13,132 bases of DNA, from assembly GCA_030146365.1 (NCBI GenBank), contig JASLBU010000186.1, positions 1 to 13,132 on the forward strand. The letters run 5' to 3'. This DNA is from Candidatus Limnocylindria bacterium. GTDB taxonomy: Bacteria > Chloroflexota > Limnocylindria > QHBO01. Below the pieces are notes generated by a model that saw only the letters and a list, made by a program, of their open reading frames with translations, did not search any database and had not been told where the DNA came from. The position numbers and the translations under genes were made by a program. The first letter of the stretch is position 1; each line of letters starts with the position of its first letter. Below are positions 6,320-11,432 of the stretch, one piece after another.

Positions 6320-7229
6320 GCCGGAGCTCCCCGAGGTCGAGACCGTCGCCCGCGACCTGCAGCGGTGGGTGGTCGGCGCGACGATCACCGGCGCCGAGGT
6401 CCACTGGGACCGCACGATCCGCCACCCCCAGCCGTCCGAGCGGTTCGCTGCCGAGATCAGCGGGGCGAAGATCCGCAGCGTCGACCGCCGCGCGAAGACC
6501 GTGCTCCTGCATCTTGAGGACAGCAGGGTGATGACGGTGGCGCTCCGCATGACCGGGGCCCTGATCGTCGCCCCACCGGGCACGCAGGCCGACGCATACG
6601 CCCGAGTCGTCTTCCACCTCGCCGATGGCCGCGAACTGCGGTATCGGGACGTTCGGAAGTTCGGGCGGATCGGCCTGTGGCCGGGCGGCGGGCTCCGGAC
6701 GGTGGGCGCCGGTCGGGGCGGCCGCTCGCGCAAGGTCGCCGAGGGAACGCGGGCGTACCGCATCGGGGAGGTCTTCAGCGGCCACGGCCCGGAGCCGCTG
6801 CGACCGTCGTTCACCGTCGCGCGCCTCGCCGAGCGGCTGCGAGGCCGCTCCGCGAAGCTGAAGTCCCTGCTCCTCGACCAGACCTTCATCGCCGGGGTCG
6901 GGAACATCTACGCGGACGAGGCGCTGTGGCGAGCGAAGCTTCATCCCCTGCGGGCCGCGGACACCCTCAGCGCGGAGGAGCTGCGACGGTTCCACCGGGC
7001 GGTGCGTCGGGTGCTGCGACAGGGGATCGCCAACCGGGGCTCGAGCTTCAGTGACTACGTCGGAGCCGACGGCGAGCCGGGCGCCAATGCGGAGCGGCTG
7101 GCGGTCTACCGTCGGACCGGCGAGCCGTGCCTGCGGTGTGGCCGCCGGATCGAGCGCATCGTCGTCGCGCAGCGAAGCACGCACTTCTGCCCGCGCTGCC
7201 AGGCCGCGCCGCAGAGAGGGGAGTCATGA
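6318..7229 (+). CDS. mutM: Formamidopyrimidine-DNA glycosylase (bifunctional 8-oxoguanine glycosylase/AP lyase)
   Basis: A 303-residue protein that excises 8-oxoguanine and formamidopyrimidines and then cuts the abasic strand. The N-terminus MPELPEVETV supplies the catalytic Pro2 and Glu3, which also fixes the start at 6318. Lys60 in RRAKTVLLHL is the conserved catalytic-domain lysine. DVRKFGR (111-117), the helix-two-turn-helix element GVGNIYADEALW (193-204) and a C-terminal zinc finger C-x2-C-x16-C-x2-C (Cys271, 274, 291, 294) complete the family pattern. Between RKFG and HGPEPL there are about 23 residues more than in E. coli MutM, rich in Gly and Arg (roughly 123-150), which accounts for the extra length. 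The stop overlaps the coaE start (ATGA), so the two are translationally coupled. PolA, encoded upstream, fills the gaps this enzyme creates. Confidence 0.96.
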   Translation: MPELPEVETVARDLQRWVVGATITGAEVHWDRTIRHPQPSERFAAEISGAKIRSVDRRAKTVLLHLEDSRVMTVALRMTGALIVAPPGTQADAYARVVFHLADGRELRYRDVRKFGRIGLWPGGGLRTVGAGRGGRSRKVAEGTRAYRIGEVFSGHGPEPLRPSFTVARLAERLRGRSAKLKSLLLDQTFIAGVGNIYADEALWRAKLHPLRAADTLSAEELRRFHRAVRRVLRQGIANRGSSFSDYVGADGEPGANAERLAVYRRTGEPCLRCGRRIERIVVAQRSTHFCPRCQAAPQRGES

Positions 7230-7804
7230 AGGTCATTGGACTGACGGGGAACATCGGCTGCGGCAAGAGCACCGTCGCCGGGATGCTTCGCGATCTTGGC
7301 GTTGCCACCATCGATGCAGACGTGGTGGCCCGCGAGATCCGCCATAACGACGCCGATGCTCGGACCGCGATCGAGCGCCGGTTCGGGACGTTCCAGGCGG
7401 CGGATCTCGCCCGGATCGTGTTCTCGGATGCGGACGCCCTGCGGGACCTGGAGGCCATCCTGCATCCGCTCGTGCGCGGCGCCATCCGCTCGCGACTGGC
7501 CGAGCTCGACGAGGGTGGCGTCGAGGTCGCCGCCGTCGAGGTGATCAAGCTGCTGGAGTCGCCCCTTGCCGATGCCTGCGACGCCATCTGGGTCGTGCGC
7601 TGTGACGAGGCCGATGCGATCTCCCGCCTCGCAGCGACGCGCGCCATGGACGAGGAAACCGCCCGGCGCCGGCTGGCAAACCAGTCGGCGCAGGACGACA
7701 AGGTCGCGGCGGCCGACGTCGTGATCGACGGATCCGCGCCGCTGGAGGAGGAGCGCCGCCAGGTGGAGCGTGCCCTGGCGGCGCTACGCGACTCCGCGGC
7801 CTAG
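7226..7804 (+). CDS. coaE: Dephospho-CoA kinase
   Basis: A 192-residue protein that phosphorylates the 3'-hydroxyl of dephospho-CoA, the last step of coenzyme A synthesis. The P-loop GNIGCGKST is at residues 8-16, IDADVVARE at 29-37, the CoA-site pattern VFSDADALRDLEAILHPLV at 65-83, and the lid/C-terminal pattern SRLAATRAM...ARRRLANQ...ADVVIDGS at 133-170. Compared with typical CoaE, about 9 residues are missing between RRFG (51-54) and LARIVF, where most family members carry a D-G-x-I-D-R-type turn. The catalytic parts remain, so it should be functional. The ATG at 7226 overlaps the mutM stop, and the ribosome site AGAGGGGA lies within mutM. The stop is in a CTAG shared with the converging cpaB stop. 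Confidence 0.94.
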   Translation: MKVIGLTGNIGCGKSTVAGMLRDLGVATIDADVVAREIRHNDADARTAIERRFGTFQAADLARIVFSDADALRDLEAILHPLVRGAIRSRLAELDEGGVEVAAVEVIKLLESPLADACDAIWVVRCDEADAISRLAATRAMDEETARRRLANQSAQDDKVAAADVVIDGSAPLEEERRQVERALAALRDSAA

Positions 7805-8637
7805 TTTCCGGCGGCGCGCTCCTCGAACTCCGGCGGCACCGGCGCCGGGAAGCCGAACTCCTCGATGAGCCGGTCGACGGTCGAGCCGTCGGTGTCGGCC
7901 GTCCGATCGTCCTCGTCGGCTCGCAGGGCCATCGTGAACACGCCGCCAGCCGCCGTCAGCTCGGCGATCTTCTCGGCGGTGTCGATGTCGGCGCGGAGGA
8001 TGTAGATGTCCCCGTTGCGTGCCAGGATCGTCATCGACTGGAGCGTGACCTTCGTCGACGGGCCCGCCATGAACTGTGCGTCCGCTGGCTCAGCTTCCGG
8101 GTCGTCGTCCGGATCGGTCACCGCGCCGACCTCCGGGTTGATCGCCATCGTCACGATGAGGTCGACCCGCTGGCCCGCGACCAGCGTGCCGGCGACGGCG
8201 TTCGCCTCCGCGACGGTCACGCTGACGGCACGAAGATCGGGACCCTCCGGGTCGTATTCCTGTCCCGGCTCCAGGATCGAGAATGTCTGGCCCTCGGTCG
8301 TGGAGGCGAGGACGTTACGGGTAAGCAGCTGGCCGGTGGCGAGAGGCACCCCGACGACTCGCCCCAGCACCTCGTCGAGCGATGTGAAGGCCGTCTCGTT
8401 CGTGGGGTCGGCGGGCACACTGCGGACGGCGACGTCACCTTCCTCCAGCGCCTTGCGCGACGGGACCTCGCGCACCGCGACCACCACGTCGCGCATCTCG
8501 ACCTCCTCCTGGGCGGTGAGCCCGCTGGCCTGGAGGGCGAGGAACACGGTAGCCGCCACCATGAGGGCCACGATGATGCCGACCGCGATGTAGACCTTCG
8601 ACCGTCTGCTGTTCTTGTTGGAGTACTCGAGTTCCAC
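7801..8637 (-). CDS. cpaB: Flp/Tad pilus assembly protein CpaB (RcpC family)
   Basis: A 278-residue protein. Residues 14-36 are a single membrane anchor after a short basic cytoplasmic tail. Residues about 49-109 are a SAF domain (VVVAVREVPSRKALEEGD, then VLGRVVGVPLATGQLLTRNVL). Residues about 136-240 match the RcpC/CpaB domain (RAVSVTVAEANAVAGTLVAG, QRVDLIVT and KVTLQSMTILARNG), interrupted by an acidic insert (173-187). In Tad systems this protein works outside the inner membrane with the pilus base or secretin; in a monoderm cell the partner would have to be the wall or pilus base, which is an inference. The start is GTG with AGGAG about 9 bases upstream. It is last in a three-gene minus-strand block, 23 bp after the TadG-like gene, and its stop overlaps that of coaE. 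Confidence 0.85.
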   Translation of the reverse strand: MELEYSNKNSRRSKVYIAVGIIVALMVAATVFLALQASGLTAQEEVEMRDVVVAVREVPSRKALEEGDVAVRSVPADPTNETAFTSLDEVLGRVVGVPLATGQLLTRNVLASTTEGQTFSILEPGQEYDPEGPDLRAVSVTVAEANAVAGTLVAGQRVDLIVTMAINPEVGAVTDPDDDPEAEPADAQFMAGPSTKVTLQSMTILARNGDIYILRADIDTAEKIAELTAAGGVFTMALRADEDDRTADTDGSTVDRLIEEFGFPAPVPPEFEERAAGN

Positions 8638-8660
8638 GACGTTGCGCTCCTAGGGTTGGG

Positions 8661-10619
8661 TCAGTTCCAGGGGACCAGCCGCGCTCGCTGGGCGCGCCGG
8701 AGGTTGGGGTCGTTCGGGTCGGCGTAGATGCCGGAGACGGCATGGCCCAGGATGTCGTTGGCGGTGATGGTGTCGATGTCGAACACGGCGAAGCCGATGA
8801 TGTCCACGTACTGGCCGGTACTCTCCGTGGTGGCGACCGTGAAGCGGATGCGCTCCAGGTGGGTGACCGGCTGGCCGTCGCCGTTCGTGCCGGTCCCGCG
8901 CAGCGTGAAGTTGTAGCAGCCCTGCGGGAGCGCGCTCGTATTGATCGTCAGGGTGGACGGCGCCCCGGCAGTGGACGGCGTCACCGACGCCGCGCTGAGC
9001 GAGATCGATGCGGCCCCGATCGGTTGCGCGTTGAGACTGCAGTCGGTGAAGGACGAGGTGTCCCACGAGAGCGCTACGGCGCCGCCGCCCCAGGCGCTCG
9101 CGCCGCTCTTCGTGGTGACGGACAGAGGGAGCGTGATCGTGCCGCCGAGCACCGAGGTGGATCCGTCGAGGAGGGAGTCCTCCAGGCTGAAGTCACGATT
9201 CACCTCCTCGTCACCGGCGTCGTTGTAGTCTCCGTCACCGTTCGCGTCGTCCTGGATGCGCACCGGGATCGAGACGCGCCGGCGCTGGTAGTACGGGTTC
9301 CCGGAATGGCCCTCGAGCCAGACGGTGTAGATGCCGGGCGGGACGTCGTTCGTCTGGAAGTCGTCCATGTCGACGGTCGTGCCCTTCACGTCCGGCTCGA
9401 AGGTGTTCACCGACCAGTCCGGTTCGGTGATGTCGCCCGCGGCCGGCGGCGTGACGACCGGGTCCGGAACGATGTCGTGCTCCGGAACGCCGGCATCGGT
9501 CGCGCCGGTGTCGCCGTGGAGGTGCAGCGTCACCGTGCTCAGGAATGCCTTGTTGCGCGAGACCTTCAGTGACGGCCCGTCGACCGGTGTGGTCGTCGTG
9601 CTCGGCAGCACGATCTCCGACGGCGGGGTGATGGCAAAGTCGGGGATCTCCATGACCGTGCCGTCGTAGACACCGAGCAGGATGCGGTCGTCGACCTTGA
9701 ACGAGTCGTCGAACTGGTGGACGACAAAGGCCGTGCTGTTCCCCGAGAGCACGCCGACCTGCGTTGCCCCGTTCGCCGGGGTCGCCACGGCCGGGAACGC
9801 CGGACCGGGATAGCCGGTGACGAGGTACTCGCCCTCCTTGTCCTTGAGCGTGTTCGCGTTCGTGCCGCTCGTCACGCCGTTGTAGTAGACGCGCGTGTCG
9901 GTCCCCTCGAAGTTCCGGATGTCCAGGGCCACGAAGCCACGAAAGCTCGAGTCGTTGTTGGCCTTGCTCTCGTTGCCGTAGAGGGCAAACGTTGGCCCGG
10001 GGGCGGCCTCGGAGGCGGGAGAGCGAACGTCGTAGCCCCGTGGATCGAGAGCGTCCACCTTGCCGTCCGGGCTGGTCGCCGCGCTGGCGAGGTGGTCGAC
10101 GAAGCCGCCACCGGGACCGGAGGGGTTCTCATAGCGGCGGGCCACAATCGGGACTGCGGGGCTGCCCTGCAGGTCGCACCGCGCGCGCGCGCCGGTACCG
10201 AGGGATGGGATGCCGACGACGCGCGCCAGCGTGGTCGCGACCGTCGAGGTGATCGCGACGCGGACGGTGGTCGTCGCGACGACGATGCCGCTCGTGATCT
10301 CGTGGGCCTCGATTGCCCCGTCGCCGTCCTCGTCCTCGTAGGTCGGCGGGTCCGCGACGGTCGCGGTGGCCCCCGCAGGCGAGCCATCGAGGTTGGCCAA
10401 TGTGACCTGGCGAGCCGCTGTGGCAGCAGCGCCGTCCGACTGCCCGTCGATGAGGGCGCGACAGGCTGCGAGCGCGCCCGCGTCGGCGGCGGTCTGGACG
10501 TGTCGCCGCTCCGCCACCTGGCGGCCGATGTCGATCGTCACGCCGGCGAACGCCAGGAGCACGGTGATGAGCACGGCGAAGAGGACGAGGACCTGGCCGC
10601 GCGGTTCGTCCCGGCGCAT
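8661..10619 (-). CDS. Large TadG-like pilus-associated surface protein with EF-hand-like loops
   Basis: A 652-residue protein. The N-terminus MRRDEPRGQVLVLFAVLITV is the TadE/TadG-type anchor (span about 9-28), followed by the TadG-type segment VAERRHVQTAADAGALAACR (35-54). The Glu at +5 after the possible prepilin Gly8 is replaced by Leu13, so processing is doubtful. The remaining 600 residues are outside and Thr/Gly/Asp-rich, with beta-sandwich-like stretches. Residues 96-107 (DEDGDGAIEAHE) fit a canonical EF-hand calcium loop exactly, and 458-467 (DANGDGDYND) is a related loop. The C-terminus ends in a compact block (YVDIIGFAVFDIDTITAND to ARLVPW). Four Cys are present (53, 148, 527, 568). 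The start at 10619 is chosen because TGATG couples it to the TadE-like stop and the anchor begins there; the longer frame overlaps TadE. Likely a minor pilus or surface component. Confidence 0.75.
   Translation of the reverse strand: MRRDEPRGQVLVLFAVLITVLLAFAGVTIDIGRQVAERRHVQTAADAGALAACRALIDGQSDGAAATAARQVTLANLDGSPAGATATVADPPTYEDEDGDGAIEAHEITSGIVVATTTVRVAITSTVATTLARVVGIPSLGTGARARCDLQGSPAVPIVARRYENPSGPGGGFVDHLASAATSPDGKVDALDPRGYDVRSPASEAAPGPTFALYGNESKANNDSSFRGFVALDIRNFEGTDTRVYYNGVTSGTNANTLKDKEGEYLVTGYPGPAFPAVATPANGATQVGVLSGNSTAFVVHQFDDSFKVDDRILLGVYDGTVMEIPDFAITPPSEIVLPSTTTTPVDGPSLKVSRNKAFLSTVTLHLHGDTGATDAGVPEHDIVPDPVVTPPAAGDITEPDWSVNTFEPDVKGTTVDMDDFQTNDVPPGIYTVWLEGHSGNPYYQRRRVSIPVRIQDDANGDGDYNDAGDEEVNRDFSLEDSLLDGSTSVLGGTITLPLSVTTKSGASAWGGGAVALSWDTSSFTDCSLNAQPIGAASISLSAASVTPSTAGAPSTLTINTSALPQGCYNFTLRGTGTNGDGQPVTHLERIRFTVATTESTGQYVDIIGFAVFDIDTITANDILGHAVSGIYADPNDPNLRRAQRARLVPWN
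10180..10192. repeat. Alternating CG tract inside the TadG-like gene
   Basis: CGCGCGCGCGCGC, 13 bases of pure CG alternation, lies in the coding sequence for the segment Gly-Ala-Arg-Ala-Arg-Cys. It is a potential slippage or Z-DNA-forming site. A gain or loss of one CG unit would shift the frame about a quarter of the way into the protein. Confidence 0.6.
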
Positions 10620-11260
10620 CAGTTCACGACCATGGTCGCCGATGCTGATTGCACGAAGCGGCCACCGGCATCGGTCGACAGGATGTCCCCCATGAAGGGC
10701 ACGATGATGTCGGACCGGTAGGTGAGCCTGACCTGGACGAGGCAGCCGGTCGGGTCGGTCGTGGTGCAGTAGGTGCCAGCCGTCGGGCACGGGCTCGTCG
10801 CATTCGCCATCGATGAGCAGAGCGTCATCGTGACGTCCCCGTTCGACCACTGGTCCTGGAGACCGTCGCCGTTGAGGTCACTCCCGACGCCGGAGGGGCA
10901 CGGCCGCGTGGCCGAGAAGTTCGGCGCCGCCGCGTTCATCAGGCCGAAGGATTGAACGGCGGCCTCGATGGCGCGGGTGCAGCGGTCGACGTCGTTCACC
11001 GTCCGTGTGACGGCGATGTCGTACCGCGAGATCGTCGCCGCCCGCGCCGCTTCGCGAGCGGCGTTCGTGAGCGTGACGTTCGCGCCGAAGATCAGGCCGA
11101 ACTGGATGATGCCGACCACGATCAGGAGGATCGGCAGCAGCACGGCGGCGAACTCGACCATCGCCTGCCCGCGCGATGCGCCAATGCCAGTCGCGGGCGA
11201 GGGAACAGCGTCTGGTCCCGTCGGCGGCGGGTCGGCGCGGGAGTGTTCTGCGGGCATCAT
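10619..11260 (-). CDS. TadE-like pseudopilin
   Basis: A 213-residue protein. After about 30 Pro/Ala-rich residues comes SRGQAMVEFAAVLLPILL, the TadE signature: Gly31 as a possible prepilin-peptidase site, Glu36 at position +5, and a membrane span to about residue 58, then TLTNAAREAARAAT, the conserved helix of the family. The outer part has six Cys (94, 121, 148, 158, 165, 173), an even number that would allow disulfides, and an Asp-rich loop DLNGDGLQD (128-136) resembling calcium-binding repeats. The stop and the next start share TGATG, so it is coupled to the TadG-like gene. The start is the first of two adjacent ATGs at 11260; no ribosome site is visible before it. The open frame continues upstream to 11446 but would overlap uvrB. 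The protein likely initiates or caps pili as a minor pilin. Confidence 0.82.
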   Translation of the reverse strand: MMPAEHSRADPPPTGPDAVPSPATGIGASRGQAMVEFAAVLLPILLIVVGIIQFGLIFGANVTLTNAAREAARAATISRYDIAVTRTVNDVDRCTRAIEAAVQSFGLMNAAAPNFSATRPCPSGVGSDLNGDGLQDQWSNGDVTMTLCSSMANATSPCPTAGTYCTTTDPTGCLVQVRLTYRSDIIVPFMGDILSTDAGGRFVQSASATMVVN

Positions 11261-11313
11261 CGGGTGGGGTGAGCAGCTCGGTTCGGGTTCGGTCGGCAGG
11301 GGCAGCCACCTCG

Positions 11314-11319
11314 ATCCTA
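11314..11319 (-). promoter_or_regulatory. Possible -10 box (TAGGAT) for the TadE-TadG-CpaB block
   Basis: The minus strand reads TAGGAT, fitting TANNNT, in the 172-bp spacer between the divergent TadE-like and uvrB genes. It would give a leader of about 47 nt before the ATG at 11260. No -35 consensus is seen and the match could be chance. I see no other feature in this spacer apart from the uvrB box. Confidence 0.25.
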
Positions 11320-11419
11320 GGAACGGGTCCCTGGTACCGATATAGGCCGTTGGGGGCGGTTGGAATGGGACCGATGGAGCGGGGAGGCTCGGCGGAGGCC
11401 ACTGCCCGGGCTTCGTCGC

Positions 11420-11425
11420 TAGAAT
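11420..11425 (+). promoter_or_regulatory. -10 box (TAGAAT) for uvrB, probably leaderless
   Basis: TAGAAT is followed by seven bases and then the uvrB ATG at 11433, so initiation would fall at or next to the start codon. No good Shine-Dalgarno lies in between (only GGGTGG touching the ATG). Hexamer and distance are identical to those of the J-domain gene at 3229. I see no SOS-type operator (neither a LexA CTG-N10-CAG nor GAAC-N4-GTTC) close by. Confidence 0.55.
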
Positions 11426-11432
11426 CGGGTGG

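Noticed and set aside
5928..7184. 418-residue minus-strand frame across polA and mutM
   Set aside because: It spans the gap and two well-supported genes on the other strand; its composition is that of a shadow frame.
9717..10721. 334-residue plus-strand frame opposite the TadG-like gene
   Set aside because: The minus strand has the anchor, the EF-hand loop and the coupled start; the plus frame is a charged shadow without a family signature.
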